Positions 53,353 through 60,451 of a DNA stretch of 64,000 bases are shown in pieces. Within the stretch, counting starts at the first letter, position 1. Each line of letters opens with the position of its first letter. Both the position numbers and the translations under genes were made by a program. Location: contig NZ_JACHCR010000006.1 of assembly GCF_014205845.1 (NCBI RefSeq), positions 186,001 to 250,000 of the forward strand, given 5' to 3'. The DNA comes from Mucilaginibacter cryoferens. Lineage in GTDB: Bacteria; Bacteroidota; Bacteroidia; Sphingobacteriales; Sphingobacteriaceae. The notes under the pieces were generated by a model that did not search any database, was not told the origin of the DNA, and saw only the letters and a list, made by a program, of their open reading frames with translations.

Positions 53353-54129
53353 TTATTTTTTGTATAAACCTGCTGTTATGTGCTCAATAAAAGCTTTCGG
53401 GCTGTGCTTTGCCGCCGTGGCAGATAGTTTGTTTAAGAAGCCCGGTACAATCTCTGCTTTCTTTAGCAACATGCCATTAATACCAATGCGTGCTACATCA
53501 TCGGCCGTCATGTTAAATTTGGCGGCAAGTTCGGCAAGTGCATCCATGCCGGCGCTATGCGCAAAACCGGTGTCGGTAGGGCCGGGGCAAAGGCAGCTGA
53601 CGGATACGGTTGTTGATTTCAACTCGTAACGCAATGCCCTGCTAAACGAAAGTACAAAAGATTTTGATGCGGCGTATATAGCCAGTGTGGGCACTGCCTG
53701 GTAAGCAGCCGTACTGCTCACATTTAAAATATAAGCTTGCTTTTGTGCTTTTAGGGTTGGTAGCAAATAATGAGATAGTTCTGCAACGGCAGTTATATTT
53801 ACCTGTATCATGCTTGTTTGGCCAGCAATATCCAATTGCTCAAAGTTGCCCCAAATGCCAAAACCAGCATTGTTGATCAGTATACTTACCGGTACATCTA
53901 ATGTTTTCACCCATCCTGCAATTTGGCTGGCAGTACCGCTAACAGCAAGATCGGCTACATAATAGGCTGCTTCAACATTATATTGGGATTTGATGAGTGC
54001 TGTTAAGTTTTCCAGTTCATTTGCAGATCGTGCAACCAGCAACAGACTATAACCTTTTTGGGCCAGTAACAATGCCATTGCTCTGCCTATGCCCTTACTT
54101 GCCCCCGTTATTAAAGCATAGTCGTTCAT
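53353..54129 (-). CDS. Short-chain dehydrogenase/reductase
   Basis: 258 residues. The cofactor loop is ITGASKGIGRAMALLLAQKG, the structural NAG motif is INNAGFGIWGN, and the catalytic Ser and YxxxK appear in LNVSSTAAYQAVPTLAIYAA followed by SKSF. CPGPTDTGFA follows. The Arg after the first strand (LLVARSANEL) favours NADPH. Substrate unknown. Between it and the plus-strand papain-like gene lies site c of the shared element, so it may or may not be in the same regulon. Confidence 0.85.
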   Translation of the reverse strand: MNDYALITGASKGIGRAMALLLAQKGYSLLLVARSANELENLTALIKSQYNVEAAYYVADLAVSGTASQIAGWVKTLDVPVSILINNAGFGIWGNFEQLDIAGQTSMIQVNITAVAELSHYLLPTLKAQKQAYILNVSSTAAYQAVPTLAIYAASKSFVLSFSRALRYELKSTTVSVSCLCPGPTDTGFAHSAGMDALAELAAKFNMTADDVARIGINGMLLKKAEIVPGFLNKLSATAAKHSPKAFIEHITAGLYKK

Positions 54130-54184
54130 ACTGTAATTGTTTTAGCCATTAAAAATACATTTATGTGCAAGTTTAATAAATACT

Positions 54185-54224
54185 CTACTAATTTTGTAGA
54201 CTATTTAAAATGTTATTATGTTTG
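54185..54224 (+). promoter_or_regulatory. Promoter with shared element (site c) for the papain-like protein gene
   Basis: CTACTAATTTTGTAGA begins the element (54185-54206). It overlaps a TTG (54194-54196), and TATGTTTG (54217-54224) follows 20 bases later, an exact TANNTTTG. About 16 of 22 positions agree with site e. The predicted transcript would begin near 54230, right at the polycysteine ORF. Confidence 0.65.
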
Positions 54225-54232
54225 TACCGGAT

Positions 54233-54292
54233 ATGGAAAACACCCGGGTTTATTTACATGTAATTTTTAGTAATTGTTGTTGTTGCAGATAA
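54233..54292 (+). CDS. Polycysteine leader peptide MENTRVYLHVIFSNCCCCR
   Basis: A 19-codon ORF ends NCCCCR then TAA, with four Cys codons in a row (TGT TGT TGT TGC). It begins at about the predicted transcription start and ends 65 bases before the next gene. It is the clearest of the polycysteine frames. Stalling here when charged tRNA-Cys is scarce could change translation or termination downstream. Confidence 0.65.
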   Translation: MENTRVYLHVIFSNCCCCR

Positions 54293-54357
54293 AATAATCT
54301 GTATGTATCCTTATTGCAGCATCCTGCAGTTAACAACTATCAAATTAAATTTTCTTT

Positions 54358-55554
54358 ATGTCTATTCCATTTATAACACGTTTAAGCAAGATCTTAACCG
54401 TTATTATTTACCTTTTCATTACTATGCCCGCACATGCTCAGTTATCGGCGGCGGTGCATTACAAAGCCGTTCACGCAGATACGTCAGATATAAATATTAA
54501 TGATTACCGTCGGGATTTTTTAGCAAGCGAAAGTAAAGCAGCCCTTGCCCCGGTGAATGAAGTAAACGCTAATGCTGTTAAAATAAACTTTTTAGAAAGC
54601 CTGGAAACTCATTTAAGTAGCCGCCAGGAACGTAAACTGCTTATGGGCTATTTAAAAGACCTTTCGGCAAATAATAGCGAATTAAGCTACAATCAATCAA
54701 AAGTGAAGCTTTATTACCGGTTGGCCAATGTATTTGCCAGGCTAAGGTTATATCCGCTGGCCATGAAATGTTTTTTTAAAACCATTCGCCAAAACACCAT
54801 ATCCGAAGATGCATTGCTGGCTCGCCCTAACGTTGATTTGCCGGTGTTAGATGGTATAACTCAACAACCGTTAGATAACAGCAGCTACCTGGCCATTAAT
54901 GCTAAAGACGATTCTCTTTTTATTAACAACCCCAGGCCGACCGATTTAAGTGACAAAACCGAAAAGAAAAGTAAAGCGATTACCTATAAGCATATTACTG
55001 AAACCTTTAACGACGGTAAAAATGCTGCTGCTTATGCCTTGTTATTTCAAGTGAAGCAGCCGGTGCCGGGAAAACCTAAAGTGTTTAAGCTGGCCAATAC
55101 GGGGCATACGTTTATTACACTTATTAAATATAATACAGATTCGAGCTCTGTTTCTGTTTCGTTTGGCTTTTATCCGCAAAAAGATAACCTGATATTTTCG
55201 GCAACACCCTGGAACCCATCCTGCTCAGGAACGTTTAAGAATGATAATAACCACAATTGGGACGAAGTAGTGGGTCGCTTTATCTCTAAAAGACGGTTTG
55301 ACCGGATCATGAAACTTATAAAGGATTATGATGGATTAGATTACCACCTATCCAAAAACAACTGCACCGATTTTGCCCTCAAGGCAGCATCTTTTGCCGG
55401 GTTTGGAGTGGCCGAAACTACGGCAAACTGGCCTTTAGGGCATGGAAATAACCCTGGTACAACAGGGCAGGGCATTTTATTGGGTACGGTTTATGGCACA
55501 AATGGCACGAGTGATCTCTTTGTAGATTATGATAGATCGTTACTGAAAAAATAA
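54358..55554 (+). CDS. Exported protein with possible permuted-papain (NlpC/P60-like) C-terminal domain
   Basis: 398 residues with a signal peptide (MSIPFITRLSKILTVIIYLF then ITMPAHAQ). No named family was recognised. The N-terminal half (about 40-180) is helical. The C-terminal half has a His in LANTGHTFITLIKYN and a Cys in YHLSKNNCTDFALKAASFAG. This His-first, NC-later order resembles permuted papain-like enzymes (YiiX, LRAT, DUF4105 types). An amidase, peptidase or acyltransferase role is therefore possible but unproven. The gene is preceded by the NCCCCR leader and site c. Confidence 0.6.
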   Translation: MSIPFITRLSKILTVIIYLFITMPAHAQLSAAVHYKAVHADTSDININDYRRDFLASESKAALAPVNEVNANAVKINFLESLETHLSSRQERKLLMGYLKDLSANNSELSYNQSKVKLYYRLANVFARLRLYPLAMKCFFKTIRQNTISEDALLARPNVDLPVLDGITQQPLDNSSYLAINAKDDSLFINNPRPTDLSDKTEKKSKAITYKHITETFNDGKNAAAYALLFQVKQPVPGKPKVFKLANTGHTFITLIKYNTDSSSVSVSFGFYPQKDNLIFSATPWNPSCSGTFKNDNNHNWDEVVGRFISKRRFDRIMKLIKDYDGLDYHLSKNNCTDFALKAASFAGFGVAETTANWPLGHGNNPGTTGQGILLGTVYGTNGTSDLFVDYDRSLLKK

Positions 55555-55558
55555 TAAT

Positions 55559-55598
55559 CTATAAAGTCTATAGAATTAATAGAATAATTATATATTTG
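55559..55598 (+). promoter_or_regulatory. Promoter with shared element (site d) for the DsbD-like gene
   Basis: CTATAAAGTCTATAGA begins the element (55559-55580). TATATTTG (55591-55598) is an exact -7 box 10 bases downstream. The element starts 5 bases after the previous gene. It agrees with site e at 17 of 22 positions by eye. It takes the place of a -33 TTG, which is missing. Confidence 0.65.
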
Positions 55599-55626
55599 TG
55601 ACATAATACTCTTTGATACTTGTTTG

Positions 55627-55694
55627 AAAGAGGCAGAGGGGAGATTTTCCCAGGATTACAGCGGAAGAAAGAAATTTTTGAACCAGCTGCCTTT
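55627..55694 (+). promoter_or_regulatory. Foldable 5' leader of the DsbD-like gene
   Basis: AGGCAG (55631-55636) can pair with CTGCCT (55687-55692), extended by AAAG/TTT on the outside. Inside, GGGGA and TTCCC (55638-55651) form a small hairpin. It could be a structured regulatory leader, but it lacks the core of the S-box seen at 56709, so no class is assigned. Confidence 0.3.
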
Positions 55695-55729
55695 ACAACA
55701 AGCTAAAGCTTTAATAAATTTAATAACAA

Positions 55730-55801
55730 ATGAATAATTTTTACAACCAGCCTTCTCATACCTCCGGCTCTCTTTGTAGCGCTATTCTGGTTAGTTGTTG
55801 A
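55730..55801 (+). CDS. Candidate leader peptide ending in Cys, upstream of DsbD-like gene
   Basis: A 23-codon ORF begins MNNFYNQPSHTSG and ends with LCSAILVSC before TGA. It has only two Cys, one at the very end, so support is weaker than for the polycysteine frames. Its position between promoter d and the DsbD-like start is the same as in those cases. Confidence 0.4.
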   Translation: MNNFYNQPSHTSGSLCSAILVSC

Positions 55802-55856
55802 TTGTGCTTTCGCAATCTGCTATAACATAGGATACACTTACAAAATCATTTACTTT

Positions 55857-56303
55857 ATGAAAAAAATTATACTAACGGCCATCAGCATTACCTTAAGCGG
55901 TACAGTTTTCTCGCAGATACTTGCGCCCGTAAAATGGTCATATGCTGCAAAAAAAATTGATAACGAACAAGCCGTGGTATTTATAAAGGCTACCATAGAT
56001 AAAGGCTGGCATATTTACTCGCAGCATCTTGCCGATGGAGGGCCCATAAAAACGACATTGAAATTTGAAAAAAATAGCGACTACGTTTTAGTTGGCGACG
56101 CCACCGAACCTAAATCGGTTAGTAAGTACGAGAAATCATTCAGCATGAATGTACAGTACTTCGAGGAATCGGTGATATTTCAACAAAAGATAAAACTTAA
56201 AGCAGGACAGGCCAATGTAAACGGCACCGTAAATTATATGGTATGCAGCAATAAGCAATGCCTGCCACCCGAAGATGTAGAATTTAACATCCCCGTAAAA
56301 TAA
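55857..56303 (+). CDS. Free-standing DsbD N-terminal domain protein
   Basis: 148 residues with a signal peptide (ending TVFSQ). The mature part is the immunoglobulin-like DsbD alpha domain: WSYAAKKIDNEQAVVFI, DKGWHIYSQHLADGGPIKTT and the redox Cys pair in VNYMVCSNKQCLPPEDVEF. In full DsbD this domain passes reducing equivalents to periplasmic partners. Here there is no membrane or thioredoxin domain. The TlpA-like redoxins encoded just downstream could be partners. Control by the shared element links it to the sulfur regulon. Confidence 0.85.
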   Translation: MKKIILTAISITLSGTVFSQILAPVKWSYAAKKIDNEQAVVFIKATIDKGWHIYSQHLADGGPIKTTLKFEKNSDYVLVGDATEPKSVSKYEKSFSMNVQYFEESVIFQQKIKLKAGQANVNGTVNYMVCSNKQCLPPEDVEFNIPVK

Positions 56304-56373
56304 AATACTTAATACCTTATAATCCATGTAGTTGATAGCCACCAATTAACCTGCATGTAGTTTTTAAAATACC

Positions 56374-56454
56374 ATGAAACAAAGTAAAAGTCAATTAAAT
56401 AAAGCCCGCAAACAGAATGGTGGCATCCTTTTCTGTTGTTACTGCCATTGCTAA
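56374..56454 (+). CDS. Cys-rich small ORF ending FCCYCHC, after DsbD-like gene
   Basis: A 26-codon ORF begins MKQSKSQLNKARKQNG and ends ILFCCYCHC before TAA. Four of the last six residues are Cys. It lies 70 bases after the DsbD-like gene and is followed by an inverted repeat, not by a gene of its own. It may be an orphan leader peptide, a leader reading through to the TlpA genes, or a real metal- or thiol-binding small protein. Confidence 0.5.
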   Translation: MKQSKSQLNKARKQNGGILFCCYCHC

Positions 56455-56497
56455 AAAGTACCCTTACATCCAGGTCTTAACATATTTAACAAGATAT

Positions 56498-56570
56498 ACA
56501 TCCTGGCTGTACTAAGTGCGTTGCTTTGCTATGGTGGTAATTCAGGCGTGTGCTGTACAGTCCAGGATGT
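56498..56570 (+). terminator. Inverted repeat, possible terminator or attenuator
   Basis: ACATCCTGGCTGTAC (56498-56512) is the near-perfect reverse complement of GTACAGTCCAGGATGT (56555-56570), with one extra base and a 42-base loop. TTATCGTTTT follows. It would end the DsbD-like transcript or be controlled by the Cys-rich ORF ahead of it. Confidence 0.5.
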
Positions 56571-56623
56571 TTATCGTTTTAAAATATAAGTTTTTACTGA
56601 AAAACAGATAATTTAAAAATATT

Positions 56624-56674
56624 CTACTAAATCTATAGATTTTATTGTATTTATCATATTTATTGTTATCTTTA
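56624..56674 (+). promoter_or_regulatory. Shared element (site e) and promoter of the riboswitch-TlpA transcript
   Basis: CTACTAAATCTATAGA begins the element (56624-56645). TTG (56645-56647), 19 bases and TATCTTTA (56667-56674) follow; the second box differs from TANNTTTG only in its last base. The element abuts the upstream promoter box. Confidence 0.65.
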
Positions 56675-56708
56675 CACCATTCTAATTAACCCCACCATTA
56701 ATTAGTTG

Positions 56709-56820
56709 ATTTATAAAGAATAAGGGAGAGGAAGTCTCGACGATCTTATAGCAACTTTTCAGAAAACTGGAATAAGTGCTCTACTTTTTCTGATAGCAAT
56801 TATGCCGTCAGAATATAAAT
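56709..56820 (+). promoter_or_regulatory. S-box (SAM-I) riboswitch
   Basis: The fold matches SAM-I. P1 is ATTTATA with TATAAAT. P2 is ATAAG with CTTAT, and within it GGA-GAG-GAAGT-CTC-gACGA copies the kink-turn layout GGA-GGG-loop-CCC-gAUGA. P3 is AGCAACTT with AAGTGCT, with the bulged A, closed by TTTCAG-AAAA-CTGGAA. P4 is TTCTGA with TCAGAA. The conserved AGCAAC and AAGTGCT blocks are in the right order. It sits about 27 bases after the -7 box and directly before the RCCC leader ORF. It should respond to S-adenosylmethionine and control the TlpA genes. Confidence 0.75.
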
Positions 56821-56832
56821 TAACTAAATGTC

Positions 56833-56922
56833 ATGAACACCATTAACTACAATTATTCGCAGTTACAACCCGCAGCCATCAAGCGATGTTGTTGCTTGGT
56901 TCAGTATGCCTTTTGGTTTTAA
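56833..56922 (+). CDS. Leader peptide with RCCC, upstream of TlpA genes
   Basis: A 29-codon ORF begins MNTINYNYSQLQPAA, then has IKRCCCLVQYAFWF and TAA. Three Cys codons run together (TGT TGT TGC). It starts 12 bases after the riboswitch and ends 115 bases before the TlpA gene, with a perfect hairpin between. It is the same kind of frame as those before PhyH and the papain-like gene. Confidence 0.6.
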   Translation: MNTINYNYSQLQPAAIKRCCCLVQYAFWF

Positions 56923-56958
56923 CAGCCCAATAGCTTAAAAATTTATAGTGTTTTTTCA

Positions 56959-56975
56959 GAGGCTTGTAAAGCCTC
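56959..56975 (+). promoter_or_regulatory. Hairpin between leader ORF and TlpA start
   Basis: GAGGCTT and AAGCCTC form a perfect 7-base-pair stem around GTA. There is no U tract after it, so it is more likely an mRNA structure affecting translation or RNA stability than a terminator. Confidence 0.45.
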
Positions 56976-57037
56976 ATGGATAGCCTATGCCCAAATCCCG
57001 GGTTTTACATCGATTAACAACAAATAAACTTATAAAA

Positions 57038-58357
57038 ATGAAAACTACAAATTACTTAACCAAAACAAAACTGCTGTCGGCCGCTTTGCTGCTTAGTGGG
57101 GTTACCGTATTATCGGCCCGCGAAACGCCCAAGCCTAAATTTATTAAAGAAGGCAAATGGCGAGGCGAATTTACTGTAAGCGAATCAAAGGTGCCTTTTA
57201 ATTTCGAGCTTAAAGGCAAGGATGCCGAGCACGCGGTTTTTACGCTCATTAATGGCTCCCGCAGGGATAATTTCCATGTGAAATCTATAGGTGCCGATTC
57301 TGTTTATATCAAAATGAACACCTATGATGCAGCACTGGTAGCCAAAATAGAAGATGATGGCTCACTAAGTGGTGAATACCGCAGCCTGGTACCGGGTTTC
57401 AGAGGCAACTCTTTACCATTTACTGCCGAATACGGTAAAACTTACCGTTTTGTAGAGCCGGGCAAAGATGTGGCTCCAAAAGCAGACCTAACCGGTAAAT
57501 GGGAAATTAAAACTTACAGTAAAGAGGCCGTGCCAGCATCTATCGCTTTATTAAAGCAAAAAGGGAACAAGCTTACCGGCGTGGTAATGACAGTTGTTGG
57601 CGATACCCGCGAACTGGAAGGCACAGTACAAGGCGATGAATTTGCATTGAGCGGTTTTACCGGCCCAAGCCCGTTTATTATAAAAGGTAAGATTAATGCC
57701 GATGGCTCTATCTCAGGTGAGGAAGGTTTTGGTATCTATAAAAACCTCAAGTTTGATGCCGCCAAAAAAACTGAGGTAGAATTACCTGACCCTTATAAGC
57801 TTACGTTTTTAAAAGAAGGTTATAAAAAGCTCGACTTTTCTTTTCCGGGGATAGATGGTAAACAGGTATCATTAAGCGATGCCAAATACAAAGGCAAGGT
57901 AGTTATAGTAGAGATCATTGGTACCTGGTGCCCTAATTGTACCGATCAAACCGTATTTCTTTCACCATGGTTCAATAAAAACCACCAGCGTGGGGTAGAA
58001 GCTATCGCTTTAGGTTTTGAGCAGAAAGATAGCCTGGAATATGCCAAATACACTTTAGGTAAGCTGAAAGAAAAGTATGAGATCAATTACGACATCGCTT
58101 TTGGTGGCCTGGCCGATAAAAAGTTGGTGTCGCAGAAATTGCCTGCATTAAACAAATTCATTGCCTTCCCAACTACCATCATTATTGATAGAAAAGGCGA
58201 TGTAAGAGAGATCTACACCGGTTATACAGGTACTGTAACAGGCAAATACCATGAGGATTACGAAAAGAAATTTAACAAGCTGTTAGACGAGCTGATTGCC
58301 GAACCTGCTCCGGAAACTGCCGCGGTTGTTGAACCGGTTGCTCATCAGGGAAATTAA
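57038..58357 (+). CDS. Exported TlpA-like redoxin, first of two tandem copies
   Basis: 439 residues from the ATG at 57038; the frame opens 51 bases earlier but MKTTNYLTKTKLLSAALL is a clear signal peptide start. The N-terminal half (about 35-265) is a beta-rich domain of unknown function with FNFELKGKDAEHAVFTLING. The C-terminal half (about 275-425) is a redoxin with the active site IIGTWCPNCTDQTVFLSPW (CPNC) and the cis-Pro in AFPTTIIIDRKGDV. It should be a periplasmic thiol oxidoreductase. It is the first gene after the riboswitch and the RCCC leader. A near-identical copy follows after 29 bases. Confidence 0.85.
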   Translation: MKTTNYLTKTKLLSAALLLSGVTVLSARETPKPKFIKEGKWRGEFTVSESKVPFNFELKGKDAEHAVFTLINGSRRDNFHVKSIGADSVYIKMNTYDAALVAKIEDDGSLSGEYRSLVPGFRGNSLPFTAEYGKTYRFVEPGKDVAPKADLTGKWEIKTYSKEAVPASIALLKQKGNKLTGVVMTVVGDTRELEGTVQGDEFALSGFTGPSPFIIKGKINADGSISGEEGFGIYKNLKFDAAKKTEVELPDPYKLTFLKEGYKKLDFSFPGIDGKQVSLSDAKYKGKVVIVEIIGTWCPNCTDQTVFLSPWFNKNHQRGVEAIALGFEQKDSLEYAKYTLGKLKEKYEINYDIAFGGLADKKLVSQKLPALNKFIAFPTTIIIDRKGDVREIYTGYTGTVTGKYHEDYEKKFNKLLDELIAEPAPETAAVVEPVAHQGN

Positions 58358-58386
58358 TATTAACTGACCTTATAAATAACTATCAA

Positions 58387-59715
58387 ATGAAAACCATCAA
58401 TTTAATCACTTCATTCAAATGCCTGTCTGTAGGCTTGTTGTTTAGTGGTGCGGCGGCATTAGCTGCGGATAAAAATCCGCCCGTAAAATTTATTAAGCAA
58501 GGCGTATGGCGCGGTGTATTTACCGTGGCCGAAACCAAGGTGCCTTTTAACTTTGAGTTAAAGGGAAAAGATGCAGAGCATGCTGTATTTACGCTGATTA
58601 ATGGAAGTCGCCGGGACAACTTTCATGTAAAGCAAATAGGCAGAGATTCGGTATTTATTAAAATGAACACCTATGATGCCGCCTTGGTTGCCAAAGTAGA
58701 AGATGACGGAACACTAAGCGGCGAGTACCGCAGCCTTGTACCGGGTTTTAGGGGTAACTCCCTGCCTTTTACTGCCGAATATGGTAAAACTTACCGTTTT
58801 GTTGAACCAGGCAAAGATGTTGCACCAACGGCAAACTTAACCGGAAAATGGGAATTAAAAGTTTACTCTAAAGACCAGGTGCCCAACAAAATTGCTGTGT
58901 TGAAACAAACAGGTAATAAACTTACGGGTGTAATTATGCAGGTAACCGGCGATAGCCGCGAACTGGAAGGCACTGTTCAGGGCGACGAGTTTGAACTATC
59001 TGGATTTACCGGCCCAAGCCCTAAGATATACAAAGGCAAAATAAATGCCGATGGAACACTAAGTGGCGAAATTGGTTCGGGAATTTATGATAACACCAAG
59101 TTTGACGCGGTTAAGGATGATAAAGCGGAATTGCCTGATCCTTATAAACTAACCTACCTTAAAGAAGGTTACAAAAAGCTCGACTTTACTTTCCCTGATC
59201 TGAATGGTAAACAGGTGTCGCTTAGCGATGATAAGTATAAAGGCAAGGTAACTATTATTGAAATTGTAGGTACCTGGTGCCCTAACTGTACAGATCAAAC
59301 GGTGTTTCTTTCGCCATGGTTTAATAAAAACCATAACCGTGGAGTAGAAGCTATAGCTATTGGATTTGAGCAAAAAGACAGCCTGGAATATGCCAAATAC
59401 ACTTTAGGCAAGCTGAGAGACAAATACAATATTCAGTATGATATTGTTTTCGGTGGCCTGGCTGATAAAAAGCTGGTTTCGCAGAAACTGCCTGCGCTAA
59501 ACAAATTTGTAGCGTTCCCTACCACTATCATTATCGACAGAAAAGGTGATGTTCGTGAAATATACACCGGCTACACAGGTACCGTTACCGGCAAATATTA
59601 CCAGGATTACGAAAAGAAATTTAACAAGCTACTGGATGAACTGATTGCCGAGCCGGCCCCGGCCAGCGCGGCCAATATTACAGGCGCTAATCAAAAAGAA
59701 CTCAAAGGAAAATAA
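58387..59715 (+). CDS. Exported TlpA-like redoxin, second tandem copy
   Basis: 442 residues, a close paralogue of the preceding protein along its whole length. The same CPNC active site (VGTWCPNCTDQTVFLSPW) and the same C-terminal segment YTGTVTGKYYQDYEKKFNKL are present. The N-terminal signal and the extreme C-terminus (ITGANQKELKGK) differ most. Tandem duplication is evident. Both copies keep all redox residues, so both are probably active. Dosage or slightly different partners are the likely reasons for keeping both. Confidence 0.85.
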   Translation: MKTINLITSFKCLSVGLLFSGAAALAADKNPPVKFIKQGVWRGVFTVAETKVPFNFELKGKDAEHAVFTLINGSRRDNFHVKQIGRDSVFIKMNTYDAALVAKVEDDGTLSGEYRSLVPGFRGNSLPFTAEYGKTYRFVEPGKDVAPTANLTGKWELKVYSKDQVPNKIAVLKQTGNKLTGVIMQVTGDSRELEGTVQGDEFELSGFTGPSPKIYKGKINADGTLSGEIGSGIYDNTKFDAVKDDKAELPDPYKLTYLKEGYKKLDFTFPDLNGKQVSLSDDKYKGKVTIIEIVGTWCPNCTDQTVFLSPWFNKNHNRGVEAIAIGFEQKDSLEYAKYTLGKLRDKYNIQYDIVFGGLADKKLVSQKLPALNKFVAFPTTIIIDRKGDVREIYTGYTGTVTGKYYQDYEKKFNKLLDELIAEPAPASAANITGANQKELKGK

Positions 59716-59724
59716 ACTAAATTA

Positions 59725-59757
59725 AATCCCGGGAGGGTGTAAAAACCATCCCGGGTT
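59725..59757 (+). promoter_or_regulatory. Intercistronic hairpin between TlpA copy 2 and YceI gene
   Basis: AATCCCGGGA and TCCCGGGTT form a stable stem across 14 bases. No T tract follows, so full termination is unlikely. It may protect the upstream message or cause partial polarity. Confidence 0.45.
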
Positions 59758-59782
59758 AACTAAACACACACAACAAACCACC

Positions 59783-60451
59783 ATGACAAAATTATCAGGC
59801 GCTGTATTACTTACAGCATTCGTATCGTTAACCGCGTTTACACCATCAGCTCTTAAAGGTGTTAAGCTAACCAAAGGCAGGGCTTTTAGCATCAAGGCCG
59901 TTGCATCAAACAACAAATTAAAAGTATCAACCTTTAAGGTAGATAATGAAAGCAGTAAACTTACCTGGGCCGCAAAAAAAGCTACAGGCGATCATAACGG
60001 CGAAGTAAAAGTAAGCAACGGCAACTTTGCCCTTGAAAATAACGCGCTTAAAGGCGGCAGCTTTGATATCGACCTGAATACCATTACCGATGCCGACCTT
60101 ACAGACCAGGCATCAAACGATAAACTGGTTAGTACTTTAAAAAGTGAAACATTTTTCAATACCGGGAAATTTCCTAAAGCCAATTTTGTGATCTCATCGG
60201 CCACAAAAACTACAGGCAACCAATACGACGTTAAAGGTAAATTAACCATCAAAGGTATCACCAACGACGTAAGCTTCCCGGCAACAGTAACAGTAACCGG
60301 AAAGAAACTGGCGGCTACGGCAAAAATCACCATCGATCGTACCAAATACGATATCAAGTTTCGCTCTAAAAACTTTTTTGAAAACCTGGGCGATAAAGTG
60401 ATCTATGATGATTTCGACTTGAACGTAAACCTTAACGCAGCCGCTCAATAA
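59783..60451 (+). CDS. YceI-family lipid-binding protein
   Basis: 222 residues with a signal peptide (ending LTAFTPSA). The YceI lipocalin-like barrel occupies about 50-220: FKVDNESSKLTWAAKKATGD, GGSFDIDLNTITDADL, FFNTGKFPKANFVISSATKT and YDIKFRSKNFFENLGDKVIY. Members bind isoprenoid-type lipids such as quinones in the periplasm. It follows the second TlpA gene by 67 bases and precedes the cytochrome c peroxidase, suggesting an electron-transfer or redox-stress unit. Confidence 0.9.
   Translation: MTKLSGAVLLTAFVSLTAFTPSALKGVKLTKGRAFSIKAVASNNKLKVSTFKVDNESSKLTWAAKKATGDHNGEVKVSNGNFALENNALKGGSFDIDLNTITDADLTDQASNDKLVSTLKSETFFNTGKFPKANFVISSATKTTGNQYDVKGKLTIKGITNDVSFPATVTVTGKKLAATAKITIDRTKYDIKFRSKNFFENLGDKVIYDDFDLNVNLNAAAQ

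Larger units (their letters stand above)
55555..55856. other. Leader region of the DsbD-like gene
   Basis: 302 bases holding, in order, the shared element with an exact -7 box (55559-55598), a foldable stretch (55627-55694) and a 23-codon ORF ending in Cys (55730-55801). The DsbD-like start lies 55 bases beyond it. Confidence 0.6.
56304..57037. other. Long regulatory region between DsbD-like and TlpA genes
   Basis: 734 bases with no ordinary gene but with a dense series of elements: a small Cys-rich ORF (56374-56454), an inverted repeat (56498-56570), the shared element and promoter (56624-56674), an S-box riboswitch (56709-56820), a second small Cys-rich ORF (56833-56922) and a hairpin (56959-56975). 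Each is listed separately. Confidence 0.7.

Noticed and set aside
55627..55694. Second S-box riboswitch before the DsbD-like gene
   Set aside because: A GGGGA/TTCCC hairpin suggested it, but the GCAAC block, the kink-turn sequence and the GTGC partner are missing.
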